This document shows positions 10,505 through 24,200 of a stretch of DNA of 64,000 bases, piece after piece. The stretch's first letter is position 1. Each line of letters opens with the position of its first letter. A program made the position numbers and the translations under genes. Under the pieces are notes generated by a model. The model was not told where the DNA came from and ran no database searches. It was given only the letters and a program-made list of their open reading frames with translations. Source of the stretch: Nemertoderma westbladi (lineage: Eukaryota > Xenacoelomorpha > Nemertodermatida > Nemertodermatidae); the NCBI GenBank assembly GCA_032718475.1, contig JAUCBJ010001189.1:1-64000 (forward strand). Reading direction: 5' to 3'.

Positions 10505-11271
10505 ATGGCGGCTTGTAGTTCCTTTTATGGTCGTAATAAAGGAAATAAATATTCAGAAGCGACAACGTTCATCACACTGCAAGAGGCATTAGACAATTGC
10601 TCGGAAGAATCACCTAATACAGTAATATTGTAATTTTGCCTCCAGAAGATGGCAATGATTCTGAAACCGAGCAGGGAGGTGGAGATGAGGACACGAACTT
10701 TGGGAGTTCCGAATTTCCTACAACAGTATCTGGTTGCGTTGAACTATTCAACCTCGTTGATGATGACATTGATGTTGAATCCTGGTCCACTGATAAGGCT
10801 AAGTGCCCAGGTGAGGCTGTTCTACCACCTACAGAGACTGTGGAAGCTGGTTCCTCTAGATCAGTTGTCATTCCCCCTGTTGTCAAAAGACGTCGAACTG
10901 ATGTTTATTCGTGGTAAGCCAATCCGGTTTGGATTTAAGATTTGGATGTTATGTGGTGTGGTGAGGATGGCTACCCTTATAACATGCAGCATGGAGATAT
11001 ATACCAGTAAAGATGAATCACGAGTAGGTCCATTGGGAAGTGCTGTTGTTAACAATATGATAAGTTGGATTTCGAACTTTGCAAATAATCATATTCTTTT
11101 TGATAATTTCTTCACATCTTACGACCTCTTGCAGTCAATGATAGAGAGGGGTATTCATGCCACAGGGACAATCAGAGAAGTGCGGAATGGGAAATGCCCT
11201 CTAATCGATTCACGGGAAATGAAACGAAAAGATCTCGGTTCATATGACTACAGGTTTGTTGCTAGTGCATA
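10505..11271 (+). pseudogene. piggyBac-like transposase remnant, internally deleted and frameshifted
   Basis: Three frames carry consecutive parts. 10505-10633 reads MAACSSFYGRNKGN...TFITLQEALD. 10640-10917 continues with the acidic N-terminus LPPEDGNDSETEQ. 10900-11271 contains RGKPIRFGFKIWMLCG, NNMISWISN, HILFDNFFTSYDLLQSMIERG, ATGTIRE and GSYDYR. The last block is the piggyBac catalytic core around the second conserved Asp (FDNFFTS). The DNA-binding and first-Asp region between the acidic N-terminus and RGKPIRFG is missing, as is everything after YDYR, including the third Asp and the cysteine-rich tail. Family transposases cut at TTAA sites; this one is dead but may relate to the TTAA-flanked MITEs elsewhere in the window. 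Confidence 0.8.
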
Positions 11272-13180
11272 AATAAATCTGAATAATAACTGGCTATCTA
11301 CCGGTATAATAAATTTATTATAAATATAATAAATATATATATAGGCCTAACTAATAAATATAGGCTGTAATATGTATATGTATAATAATTGTCTAACAAT
11401 ATGAAAATGAATGCAAAAAATCCGTATACATATACATTAAATAATGTAAAAAATATAAATAAAGTGTATATAATATAGTAGGCCTAATAAATTAAATATA
11501 TATATCCTACTGATCCTATCCTAATAATTATATATAACCAGTTCTATATTCCATTTATTGTAGAAGTGCTGGTAACATTGTAATGTGCAAGTGTAATGAC
11601 AATGCAATAGTCACTGTTGGTAGCAACTGGTTGGTGTTACACCCACTGAGAAGGCTAAGAGGCAGATTTATATATATTATATATATATAAATATAATATA
11701 TTATTATTATATAATATATATATTTATAAAGATATATTATATATATATATATATATTACATATATATATGTACTTTATCCTTTTGTACTGTATCGTCGCC
11801 ACTGTGTTGTGTGTAGACTTACTGTAGTTCGGTAGTCTGGCAGTACCGTAACATTACTGCATTACTGGGGCTCGGGAGTCAGGCGTTACTGACCGGTTTA
11901 GTGTATCCTTTCTGCAGTTTGGTACTGCAGTGCTCCAGTACACAGGGATGTACTTGGTTTGTAATAGACTTACATTACAGTCCTATCTGTCAGTCTGTAG
12001 GTGGGTGGAGTTGCTCGGTTTCATATAATTTAAATTAGTTGTTTAGTGCAGTTAGCTAGGTAGTACATTAGTTATATTTGAGAAAGTTTAGTAGTTTTTT
12101 TAGTTCAGTAGTCTATAGTTTAGTAGTGCTTTATTTTATTTGATAAAGATTATGTAATATAATCGAAAATTTATAAACTTTTTAGCGTTTTACCATTTGG
12201 GAGTTAGTTCCGGCAGCGGCAGAACAATCAAGTAAATATATATCTTTCCTTTCTGCGGTTTGGAGAAGTACTACTTGTTATATATATTACATATATATAT
12301 GTATATATATATTATATAGCTGTTATTATAGTTATATTATAGTGATTAAATCTGAACAATTTTATAAATTATTTTTTCAAATTGCCCCTTTAGTGGCCAA
12401 GTTCCCATTTTGTTCCCATACCATATCTCGGCTATACCTTGATGAAATTTTCTAAAACTTATTTTCAGATCTAATTTCGTTATAATACAACAACCTATCA
12501 TGGAAAAAACAAATTTTATCGCTCAGTCTCAGAGCGGCCTCTAGAAGGCTAAAGACCCTCAATACTTTATTTTTTCTATCATCTTTACACTATGCTGCCG
12601 CTGGTGAATGCCTACCACTTCATCCGTTCTTGTAATACAGCAGAGCAAACATAAACAGAGGTGAATAAATCTATTCAATAACAGCACCCCTGCAAGCAAA
12701 ATTTTCACTTGGGATGTCTGGCAGAGTTAGGCAGACAGTGGTGTTGGGAGGAGTATGTATAGTATTATCTCATCTTTTTACTATAATGGGTTATCTTCAT
12801 GATAATTAATTTATATGGATATATTATTTAAAATTATGAATATATAAAACTCAGAACAGATGCATTATATATTTTTCTATAAACCTGCGAAAATTTTGAA
12901 AGTTTTGATAATAACAAACAAATTCAAAAATACCAGAGACTGCTGGTTAACTTGATGTTTCATAGTATTATGTTAATTGTGCTTACCCATTACTAAGTAG
13001 TGTAGAGTAGATCATAGATAGATACACTTAGTACATTATTATTAATAAATATAGAGATATTAAAGTTAGGTAATGACGCTTTATTCAATAATTATCAGCC
13101 ATAACGATATCTATCTGTTAGGCTGCCTCTGTGCGGTTTTTTTTCTTATAAAACTTGTTGCGGAGTTTTTGAATAAAAAT
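11272..13180. other. AT-rich non-coding stretch
   Basis: Long (TA)n tracts at 11670-11770 and 12280-12320. The 32-bp motif is at 12387-12418 and the inverted-repeat arm at 12548-12590. No coding frame was recognised. Confidence 0.5.
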
Positions 13181-13184
13181 CATT

Positions 13185-15720
13185 TATTATTATTATTATT
13201 ATTATTATATTATTCGCAAAGTCGGTGTCTGTGACTGTAGTTGCCGGATATCTACTACTTCTGCGTTCTTGAAGTGTGAATCCCAGGTCTTCACCCTTTG
13301 TGGCTGTCCTCATCGCGTAATCCAGCACAATTACAAACAGTAATGGTGCTAATGTGTCACCTTGCAGTACCCCAGCCAGGATTGAGAAAAACTCAGTTTC
13401 ACCATCTGGTGAGAGTACCTGCGCTTCTGTGTCACAATATAACAATCCAATGCCAGCAACAATTACTTCTGGTATTCCATAAGCTCTTAGGATTTCAGAC
13501 TGCGGGGAGATTATTCGACTTAAATCCTTCAATCAGTCTCCGTAGTGCAAGTATCTGAGCTATTGTTGATCTACTTGGTCGAAATCCGTTTTGGCTCTTA
13601 CGCAGTAGTTTCTCTATGTGAGGCCTAATCCTATATAGAATCATTTTATTGTATATTTTGGCAGCTACCACAAGTTACTACTACCACTGTTTCTATAGGT
13701 AGTGTCTTGTCATATATTTTCCTTCTAGGGATGACCTCGATGTTTGGTGGCTGCCCAAGCAAGTTGCTGAAGTGATTTTTCTACTTCCCAACACGTTCTT
13801 CAGGACTATCGGCTTTGAGGCGCCCCTTTGCACAACTTTTCCGACCAGATACCTCATTTACAGTTTGCCAGGTAAGTCTTGATTGTTGCTGTATATGAGC
13901 AGTTGTAATTTCTTCAATTTTATCTTGTATGTACTTTTCCTGGCTGATGTTGTAGGCCAATTTAAGATCGTCCTTAGCTTTCTCAATCTTGTTAATGTTT
14001 TCTTTTGTTGGTTGTTCGGTTTTAACTTTGTAGGCTTTCTTAAGATGTTCTCTCTTACAAGTAACCTCAGAGTTTTGCCATGGCACATACTGTTTTCGTT
14101 TGGGTTTCTGAGGGATATGCCTCTTAGCTGATTCCTTGTGGGCTGTTATTATATTCTGGTATATTGAATTGGTGGAATGGTCTTCATCCATTGACTGAAG
14201 TGCTTCAAAGCGGTTTTGAACTTCTACTGTGTAAGCATCCTTTACTGCATTGTCAGTTCTGAGTTTCTCCTAGTCATAGTTGATTTGCTTGCTTGTCCTG
14301 GGTTTGCTGGCACTCAAACTGAGTCTGATCTCTGCAGTCACAATTCTGTGGTCCGAACCAATTAGTTTGAACGAGCTGTATGCCTCGCAGTTGATCATGC
14401 TGTTTCTCCACTTTTTGTTTATATGGATGTAATCCAGTTGTGCTTTGGTTCCATTAGGGTATTGAAAGGTCCATAGCTTCCCCTTACTCTTTTCGAATGT
14501 GTTGTTTGTTGGTATAAATTCACATTCTTCCATTAGGTCTAAAAGTAAGTACCCATTTCTGTTAGAACTGGTGTTATAGGTCCCTTGATGTCTTCTGGGC
14601 CAATCCGCGCATTCAGGTCACCAGCAATGACTTTAACATTGTGTTTCGGAATGTCCTTTATAAGTCCAGTCAGATCTACATAAAACTTGACTGCTTGTTC
14701 TGGCTCTGAGGCATTGGTTGGACTGTAGCAAAATATAACTGTTGTCTTGGGATTCCCATCAAATTTTGCAATCATAACCCTGGAATTTATAGATTCGATG
14801 TTGTTTAGGGTCTTAAGTGCAAATGGGCTTAGCAGAATTCCTACTCCGCCTATTGATGCATTGGCCGAGTTTCTTACTGCTGAGCTTGTTAGTAACGTCC
14901 ATCTATTTCCAATGTCATTATACTTCATGGCAGTGTCTTCATGACAAATCCGATGTTCTTGGATGCAGATGATGTTGATGTTATATTCCATTGCCAGAGC
15001 AACCATGTCACCCTGTTTGCTATGTGCTTTCAGCTTGCGTGTGTTCATTGTCGCAATCTTTATTGTCGTTTTACATTTCAACAGGTTGGTTCTTCTTTCT
15101 TCTCTGTCTTCTGTTCCAGTAGCCAATTTATCGACCCCAGCCTGGTGTACCACTGAGGGACGCGGTCCTTGTTGACCCGGGCGACGACCGAGCCGGTATT
15201 TCTCCTGGAGAGTTCTCATGCTCATATCTTTCAGTTGCGATAGTAAACCGCTTGTGGTCGCAACTCCTACAAGCGTCTTCGCAGTAGGTCGCCGTTGGTT
15301 GATTACCTTCCGCCGAACTTGTCAGCATGTCTAGCCGTTGGTTGATTACCTTCCACCTATCCATGGCCTACAGCCCTGTTGCCGACTGTAGGGGTCCTTT
15401 TGTTACACCCTGAAACAAGTGTGCCTCCTGGGTTAGGTATCCAGTATAGACAGAGCGGGGCGTGTATCATCTCTATTTCAGATGCGTATCAAGCCTTTGC
15501 CTATGGTGCCCTAGGCGCTATAGCCCTCAATGACTTATTTAGTTGACGGGGCTAAACCAACCCACTCTTGATCAACTAAATAATGAGTAGGCTACTGCCG
15601 CTTATCGGGCCTGCCCTACTGGGCTGACAGCTACGGGTAGTACCACATTACTTCCATAGTGGTAGCAGGATCTGGGGACCTGACCTGACTGAATAAGATT
15701 TGATTTGATTGAATTAAGAT
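13185..15720 (-). pseudogene. Second RTE-like LINE family, degenerate, minus strand
   Basis: Reading leftward from a GGTCAGGT-type 5' end near 15690, the order is: endonuclease (15225-14539: IATMNTRKLKAHSKQGD, IQEHRICHED, GGVGILLSP, IFCYSPTN, AGDLNARIG), its C-terminal half (14533-14270: SDHRIVTAEIRLS), a Lys-rich linker (14191-13781), and RT pieces (13532-13200: YGIPEVIVAGIGLLY, GVLQGDTLAPLLF). Stops, frameshifts and a deletion near 13680 break it. The RT ends at TDFAN, just where FADD should finish, and runs into an (ATT)n tract at about 13185-13208. Amino-acid motifs match the first family, but the nucleotide sequence is clearly different. Confidence 0.75.
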
Positions 15721-17200
15721 TTAATTTATAATCAATAAATAATCATACATCTTTATATTAAACACTCGAATAAAGTACAAACTTTGTGAGAATGGGACAC
15801 GGCGAATCGACCTGTGCTATTTTTATTCAACATGAGCTAAATTTTACCCGCTAAATAATTAATAACCGAAATAAGAACCGAAATATAGTTGGTCTTGAAA
15901 TAGAGCACTTCTTACCCTTCCAAGCCAATATCAATGTGCACAAACATACATACAGACAAACACACACACAGACGTTTTTTTTGACAGCAAGAAGCCCTGA
16001 CGGTCTTCTAATTATACACGAAAAATATAGTTCAATAGTTATTGTTCCCATCTTAATTACGACTATAACTCTGTTGGCAAAGACATACCATTTCATCTCA
16101 CCAACAATTATTTATGTTGCCTTGACTCAACCATAACGTAGGCCAAAAATGCATAGTAATGCAATGGTGAGATGAACTCTAACATGAACTCTAACATGAA
16201 CTCTAATGGCATAATTATTATTACCAAGGCGTTGTTGTTAGCAACCTTAAATAACATTTACATCGAATATAATTGTATTATATTGACATTGAATCATAAT
16301 ATAATTATTGTGGCCTATATTTGCAATTTGTGAAATTAATTAATATTGAAGAAATACAACATCAACCAACCACACAATCAAAGTTAGTAGAAAATTCGCA
16401 ATAAATTATTTAAATTTGTATGTTTGTGAAGAAATCATAGCTATATTTTTGTCAGTTAATGTGTAGTTAGTTAGTTAATTTAATAGCCGTAATAAGGTTT
16501 GACCGTTTGATGTGCGGTTAGTAAACGTCTGATGTGATCTAAAATTATAAGCAGAATGTAATAATAAGTTTATGAAAACAATAAAATAGGAAATTGGGTC
16601 TTATTCCCTCAGATACTAAGGATACTAAGATACTCAGGCGCTAAGGCCTATTAAAAAATGAAATACCAAATAGATTTTAGTGCTCCCAACCCAACTACCA
16701 CAAGGAAAACTGCACCAAACCATACAGTAACTACAGGTTCCGGTAAGTATTGCACGAATAGGCTATCCCATAAATTAAAAAAAATATAGGAAATAGAATA
16801 TAAGTAAAATATATATAGGAAATAAAATATATATAGAATATATATAATATATAATTATACGATATATAAATATACGAATACGAATATATAAATATTAATA
16901 ATATAATTCCTCATTAAAATCTGCATATATCCCACTGAAAATCAAATTATTGAAAATTTGTCTTGAGAAATTGTATTTTTTTTTCTTAAATTGGGTTTTT
17001 CTCAAAACGATATTTTCATCTTAAAAGGTACCTTTTCGCTTTCACTGACACATATGTTCACCTAATCCTTTATCTTAGAGTTGAGAATTCTGCGTGTTTA
17101 TGGTGATGGCCGCAGGTTTTTCCTATATAATAATTGGTACACAAGTTGAACTTTATATGGTGGAAAGATAATGTTCTTTATCGTACAATTCTAGAATCCA
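15721..17200. other. No gene recognised
   Basis: AT-rich sequence with a small tandem of gaactctaacat (about 16170-16205) and TA-rich low complexity at 16780-16900. No frame with family features was found. Confidence 0.45.
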
Positions 17201-17209
17201 TTATTGCAT

Positions 17210-17853
17210 TAATCCATAGCAACGGACACAACTTTTGGGTGGATACAACGCTGCTCTAGTAAGTCAGTCGCGGAGTTTGTGGCCTGAGGTGGGCACTACC
17301 CTAGTGTGGTTCCCGAGTGTGGATGCTCGTAGTGCGTCTTGGACCTCGCCAAATGCCGCCTCGTTAATGTATGGAACTACCAGTAGTGGTGTGATGCGTG
17401 CTTACTTCGTGCTGCCTATTTTAGTTCTCTCCCTTTTGCGTGGGTTGAGTGCTTGTTGAGTGAGTTTTGTGAGTTTCATTCGGCCATTCGTTCCATGCTA
17501 GGATATGGTGTACTTTGAGAATGCTTCTATTCCCTTCCTTTGTTGTGGGATTCCTAATGGCTCTGTGAATAAAATTTCGCGCTGTTCTGTATAAGGTACT
17601 GGAGGATGATGGATGGATGGACAAACCACAAGGTTTCTCTCCGGTGCACATAGATTTGAGTGAAGGGGACTGTTTTTCTATTGCCAATCAACAATCCTTT
17701 TGTTTGCTTGTAGTACTGGCAGAAATTACTGGCTGTGGTCAGATGTATAAGGCCATTGAACTCACTGGTTTCAATACCGAATGTGTTGATGTCTTCTTGG
17801 TGTACTTTTCAGAATTCTGTGATAACCTATATGCCATTCATTCACTTTGGTGA
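17210..17853 (-). pseudogene. Penelope-like reverse transcriptase C-terminal remnant
   Basis: In the minus-strand frames, 17687-17421 reads LYRTARNFIHRAIRNPTTKEGN and ILAWNEWPNE. A second frame, about 17405-17215, reads LLVVPYINEAAFGEVQDALR, then HTRVVPTSGHKLRD (stop) LTRAALYPPKSCVRC. The thumb motif with a PY pair, a downstream K.L.D motif and a closing CxxC linker match Penelope-like elements, where a GIY-YIG nuclease normally follows. Here the sequence stops at the CxxC. Two stops and a frame change make it dead. Confidence 0.55.
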
Positions 17854-17915
17854 TGAACCTGTTGGTGTTTTGGTTGGTGTTTAAGTTTTGCGTATTTAAG
17901 AAGAAATTGTTTTCC

Positions 17916-17938
17916 CGGGGGGGGGGGGGGGGGGGGGT
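17916..17938. repeat. Poly-G tract
   Basis: About 22 consecutive G. Similar long G or C runs occur at about 30588, 34090, 39745, 41237 and 41545-41615. Their length may not be exact, because such runs are hard to sequence. Confidence 0.8.
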
Positions 17939-18195
17939 ATTTATTTACTGTGGTGAAGGTCCTACAATAGGATATAAAAATTCATCCCGTGTAATACGTG
18001 TATAATATCTTGTGTGTCCTATTGAAAATAAATAATAATTAATTGATTACGGTTCCCAAGGTAGCATATTATAAAAAATACCCAGTATATGTGAGATTTC
18101 TCGTGTTTCTTATCTAACCAAAACGTTTGCAATGTATTTATTCCCCGTCATATTTTTTGTTTTACATTTACAGTTGAAGCAAGAAATTCTCAACT

Positions 18196-18241
18196 ATGTT
18201 TAAATATTTGATGTTGATGGTGGTTTGTGGCCCGGCATACG
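18196..18241 (+). CDS. Ly6-like gene exon 1 (signal peptide)
   Basis: Fifteen codons plus one base; the product is hydrophobic (YLMLMVVCG). Donor G|gttagt at 18242 gives phase 1. The ATG is the first in this frame after AT-rich upstream DNA. No promoter motif was identified. Confidence 0.7.
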
Positions 18242-21200
18242 GTTAGTACTAGTCCAAACGGGTTTACTTTACTAAATATAGATGTAGACACTCTTTAGTA
18301 GGGCAGCACCCAATGAGGTTTAGAATTAAAGTCAAATCAAAGTTCTTTAACTTTAAGTAATAAAATGAAACAAAATAGGTAGTCCTACGCAACTAGCAGA
18401 AGTAAATTCAAGCAAAACAACGAACAGTCAGTAGAAGATGGAGGTGACCGGCTCGTCTTTCCATAGCTGCTTCCAATGCTTTTTTTTTATACAATAATAC
18501 AATACAATTTTTTTTAATTCAATAGTAATTGCATTTTATTGCAAGTTTATATTTTTAATTCCTAATTAAGGGTTATTCGATTGCCACGAGAAATTTTCCA
18601 TGACAATGGACTCTGGTAGTGACGATATCGACACTTACATTGAAGCTGTCACTAACAAAGCTGTTGCCGACAGCGGTGCTATTGTTCAGTACGGTGCTGT
18701 ATGTCAAACCTGCGCGGTGAGTAAAAGGTTTCAGTTATGTTAAAGCTTTTGCGGCGAAAATTTCCCCATTTTACACAATGCGCTGGTTACTCTAAACCCT
18801 TGAAAAACTCTCAAGAACTTTGTATTTTATGAACTGATGTAAACTTACTCCCTCCAGCGTTTATTCTCAGTATAACACTTTCCCCTACATTCCCACAGAA
18901 ACCCAAATGCTCAGATTACAAAATCACTAGCCATTGGATATTATTATCTTTGTTTACGTTCTTCTTTGTTAGTCACCATCCAATCAGTGTACTTTCCCTC
19001 CTACGTCACCCCATAGACTGAATTACCGGATCCATTGGTTACGGGTTGAAGCATGGAGACCGGTCCCTGATTGGGAGTTCTTGTCTGTTCTATGCGTTCT
19101 ACGGCGTTCGATATGATTCATGCTTTGTGAGCTACTTGAGGCAAGAATATTCTTGCAGGCTTCAGTGTGTATGTGAGTATTTTATTCACATCCTGACTTT
19201 GTGCCCAGAAACACCAGCGGCTAGAAAGATACAGAAGGCAAATCTGTTACACATTTACATGTCCACATCTATTTTACACGTTTATCTAACACTCACTGCA
19301 ATACATCCTGACTGTCTGATATTGCTGCAACACCGCATTTTTATACTGATTTATGCTGTTATAATCTGTTGTGATTGTATCATATGGATTCATGTTAATA
19401 GTTGGAGAATACTTACGAATAACCGGTAGATCTCTTAGTTTTCATGATCATTGAGGTAAGCGGAGGGGTTTGCTATTCAGAATTGCATAGTTCAAATAAC
19501 AGGGTACGTTCAATAAATACATCCCTAAAGGATGTAAACATTTGCGTTATCTTATGCCCACCCGTTGTAGTTAGTATAAGTCATATCATATCTCTGCGTA
19601 GTATCTATAGCGGAGCACCTGAAAGGAACTGTCAGTATTTAACGGAAAATAAACATAGTTTTTGGAGATTATATAGTAAAGATGGGTTAAATAATACAAT
19701 GTATCCTATGGCTTGTTCCTACGACTTTCTGCTTCCGAATCCAGTCTCCCACCTCCGGTGGGTCATACGCCGCGCAAGACTGGCTTTGGCTGTGTTCATT
19801 TGTCTTGGGCTGTCAGGTATTAGTAGACATATAAATTAGCAGGTTAAACTGTTAAAGTACTAAAAGTGCGAACAAGTTATATACGTATAAATAGCAGAGC
19901 AGGTCACAGTGGCAAAACCAAAACAATAAACGGAAGTTTATCAAACACATGTTGCCGTTTCAAAATCAGCCACACAGCAACTTAATTAAGTTGTTAAGTC
20001 TTGAATCTGCATTCACGGGGTATGGCACAGTCTCCATTTATGTTTTGGGCTGCTCTTAGTAATCTTATGTAACAACAATCAATTCGTTGTTGGGGTAATT
20101 CCGTCAGTGTCCAGGGGCAGTATTCATAGAGTTAGTATTAGTTACAGCTACTTAGTGACAACTTTTAGTAAGAGCTGCAACTATGTTTAGTGAAAGATAT
20201 CCGTTACTACAAACAACTGATTTTAGTAAGAGCATTGACTTAACTTAGTTTCAACTAGCTCTTACTAAAAGTTGTCGGTATATCGGTATTCATAAACTGT
20301 TGCTAAACTTAGTTCAAGCCAATTACATAGTAATAGTAGTGGTACTTCAACGTTAATGCTTTCATTTTCAATTAAAGAAATAAATAAATATAATCTAATC
20401 AAAGAGGTTGGTCGGTAGGCCCCCCTATCTGTATGTTTAATGCTATACTGGTACTGGTAGCCTACATAATTAGATATCAATACCGGATAAATAATAGCAT
20501 ACGGATATCAATAACAAGTAGGATGAGCTGAGGAGTCGTTGGGCTCCCTCTAGTGATTCTGAGAGTACTCCTAAGTCATCAGCAAAGTCTAGATCAGTTA
20601 GGTACTTGGCAAGTTTTCCTCGACTTCTATCCTATATTGAGTTTTTCAATAACATAGGCCAATACATTACATTACATACAGTAGGTAATGTAACTAGTAA
20701 CTACTATAAATAAACTATTTAGTCACATGTTGTGTTGATGTGACTAGAAATATAAGTCACAGCAAATAGTAACTTAAGTGAGACTAAATTCTATGAATAC
20801 CAGTTTAGTAACAACTAGTACTAAGTACATTAGTAATAAGTAGCACCAAATTCTCTGAATACCGAATTAGTTTATGCGCTTACTAACTGACTGTGAATAT
20901 CGAGGTCAGCCCTACAAGGAAAATATCTGACAAGACACTACCTATAGAAACAGGGGACTTCACACCTTCCGAACTCCAAAGAAGCATTGAAAGCATGTCC
21001 AATAATAAAGCGAGTAGATTAGATGAAATCGCAGCGGAGGTATGGATAACCGGAGTGCTCAACAGACCATTATTGAATGTTTGCAACCGGATGTTAAAAG
21101 GGGAAAATCCACCACCAATTTGGACTAAAGGTCAACTAAAGCCTCTCCCCAAGAAAGGAGACCTCGGTATACCAACAAATCTGTCTGCTTGTGGTAGCTG

Positions 21201-24200
21201 CCAAAATATACAATAAAATGATTCTATATAGGATTAGGCCTCACATAGAGAAACTACAGTGTAAGATCCAAAACGGATTTCGACCAAGTAGATCAACAAT
21301 AGCTCAGATACTTGCACTACGGAGACTGATTCAAGGAATTATGTCAAAGATTCTCCATGGGTCAGGTCAGGTATTCTAGGTCATTGATCAAGAAAACTTG
21401 CCACCTCCATGCAGCATAAAGGAGGTTCCACCTGTAGCTGCATAGACCCTCTTACTAGGGCAAATCTGGTCCTGTAACTAGGACCCCCTTCGTTCTGGGA
21501 TAAGGACGCCCTTGGTCCTGGATTAAGGACCCATATACTTGGCTGCAGGGGGATATGGCCTGACCAGGCAGATGGTGATCTACCAATGGCTGGTCAGGAG
21601 TATAGTGTTCTCATGTCCACTCTGAGAGCACTTCACTGCGACCTGCACCTGGCCGCAAGGGTACAGGGCATCCCAGCAGATGAGCTGAAACAGCCAATGG
21701 TGGGTCATGTATGCCAGAGTAGATATGGGTGATGGGCCTCATATCTGACTCCATTGCGACAACCACCCTGTGGAATGGCAAACCACGGTGTGGTATTTGC
21801 CCCGAGAGCTGACTCGGCAAAAAAGTACCCCCCAACCCCCACTATGGATTACATTAGTAATGCGGAGGTCCGGCCATTTGAGGCCAGTGGAATTACAGGA
21901 CACAATCGGCCTAACAGGCGTCAGTTAACTCCTGACTGGCTGATGACCTTTCTGGCCCAAACCCTGGGTCACCAGGGAGGCCAGATTGTGATGGGGAGAG
22001 GGATTCTGGAGTTGGAGTCTACTGTCATGTTCCACCCCGACCAACAAAGCCATTGGTGAATCTGAGGCAAGTCACTAGACTAGCCTCAGTAAACACCCTA
22101 ACACTCGGGTCCCCAATGCAACAAGGTGAGCTGACTGCCTTGGCAGATAAGCTTTCTCTTAGCGCAGTGGATGTTCAAGAGCACCGAATGCAGACTGGAC
22201 AGACTGATGAGGTTCTGATTAAGGACATGGGGGGCGGTTGGCGACGCGCCCTCGCGTCAGCAGATGATAGTGGCAATGGTGGAATTGGTCTATTGATGAA
22301 TCCAACTGCACATGCAGCATTGGACAAAATAGACCGAATCTCTAACCGCATTATCCGTTGCCACTTCTCATGTTCTGGAAGACTGGCTAAGAAGTTTCCT
22401 AAGGTGGTTCTGATTGTGTGCTACTCTCCAACTAGTGTTGCCCCTGTAGAGGAGGTGGAAAATTTCTACCACAATCTACAAGCAGCTACTGATGGAGTGG
22501 ATCAGCATGCATTCTTAACATTCCTGGGAGACTTTAATGCAAGTCTGCATCAATCACCTACATCGCCCTGGGTCTATAGCAATAGTGTTAACCGAAATTC
22601 TGTCCATGTTCAGGATTTTATCTCTGGAAATGGATTGTTTTCGGCTGGAAACCAGTTCAAGAAGCAAACTGGAAAGCTATGGACTCATAGTGGACCCAGT
22701 GGTCACACACAAGTCCCAGATAGACCATATTCTGTTTCGTAGGAAATACAGGAGCTCTATACATGACTGTAATGCATTTACACTTCGACCCTTCTCCAGT
22801 GATCACCGCCTTATTGTGGCCAAGATAAGACTTAGTCTGCGTGCTAGCAGAACAACGAAATCTGCCCTGCCGTGGCATGACTGGTCCTCTCTGTTGCAAC
22901 AGCCAAGTGTGAGATCCAGCTTCACACTACAGCTGAGCAACAGGTATGAGGCTCTTGCCTCTGAGGCGGCAGATCACTGTGAGGGCTATACTGCCTTTAC
23001 AGAAGCAGTTAAGTTAGCAGCTGCAGAAACAGTTCCTGTATGCCCTCGAAACAGGAAAAGGGCCCCCTATTATAGTTGCTATTATATACTATATTATATA
23101 TATCTATGTATTATATATTATATTATATATATATATATATATTATTGTATATTATATATATTATATATATATATGCTATATATACTATATAGCTATTATA
23201 GTTGCCCCCTATTCAAAGCAGGTTCCTTTTCTACGATAGGGCGGCGCCCTTTTATCCAAGAGCTCGTTTTAGTAAGGCAGTAGTTTGTAAATATTCGACT
23301 TTCGATTCTTAAACCAACATTTACGTTATAATACTACTGCCTATCAGTATCAGAAGATATCAAGAAATCGTATTTGCGTTAATATATCTCATAGCGAGTT
23401 ATTGAATAATTAAATCGAATCATGTTTTGCGGTACACCATTGCCTACATAGATAGACCATGGGTAAACCCTCCATTATATTATTTCAAAATTTAGAAAAT
23501 ACGCGCTGAAGTGAACGCGATAAGCAGTTTGAGTGGGGCGTACTACGAAATGGCGTGGAACACTTACGTTTGCGAGAAAGGAAGTGACGTCTGCAAAGAC
23601 CCCAAAGGAATCAATTCATGCACCCCTGAGATTGACAATGAGCACAAGAAGAGTTTAGACAGTTAGTATACAAGAAAAGTTTAGACAGTTAGTATTCAAG
23701 AAAATATTGGACAGTTAAATACAAGAAAAGTTTAGGCATTTACTACAGATGAAAAGTTTGGACAGTTAGTATAGAAGGAAAGATTGGACAGTTAAATACA
23801 AGAAAAGTTTAGGCAGTTAGTATACCATAAAAGTTTAGACAGTTAGTATACAAGAAAAGTTTAGACAGTTAGTATACCAGAAAAGTGTGGACAGTTAGAA
23901 TACAAGAAAAGTTTAGACAGCATACAAGTAAAGTTTGGACAGTTAGAATACAAGAAAAGTTTAGACAGTTAGCATACCAGAAAAGTTTGGACAGTTAGTA
24001 TACCAGAAAAGTTTAGACAGTTAGTATACAAGAAAAGTTTAGACAGTTAGTATACCAGAAAAGTGTGGACAGTTAGAATACAAGAAAAGTTTAGACAGTT
24101 AGCATACCAGAAAAGTTTGGACAGTTAGAATACAAGAAAAGTTTAGATAGCATACAAGTAAAGTTTGGACAGTTAGAATACAAGAAAAGTTTAGACAGTT

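Larger units (their letters stand above)
8541..12590. repeat. 43-bp inverted repeat pair about 4 kb apart (8541-8583 and 12548-12590)
   Basis: The two arms are reverse complements with one visible mismatch (core agatgatagaaaaaataaag). They bracket the GIY-YIG and piggyBac remnants. Flanks on one side also share a cagca word. They may be termini of a composite element, but no target duplication was found. Confidence 0.45.

Noticed and set aside
19046-19839. Two ORFs of about 130 aa
   Set aside because: They lie within the inverted solo LTR in intron 2. Composition and position make coding unlikely.
23496-23652. Exon 3 of the Ly6-like gene ending at 23652 (donor gtttag)
   Set aside because: It keeps phase, but the site nine bases later (a|gttagt) is closer to consensus and resembles the exon 1 donor. 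Not excluded.
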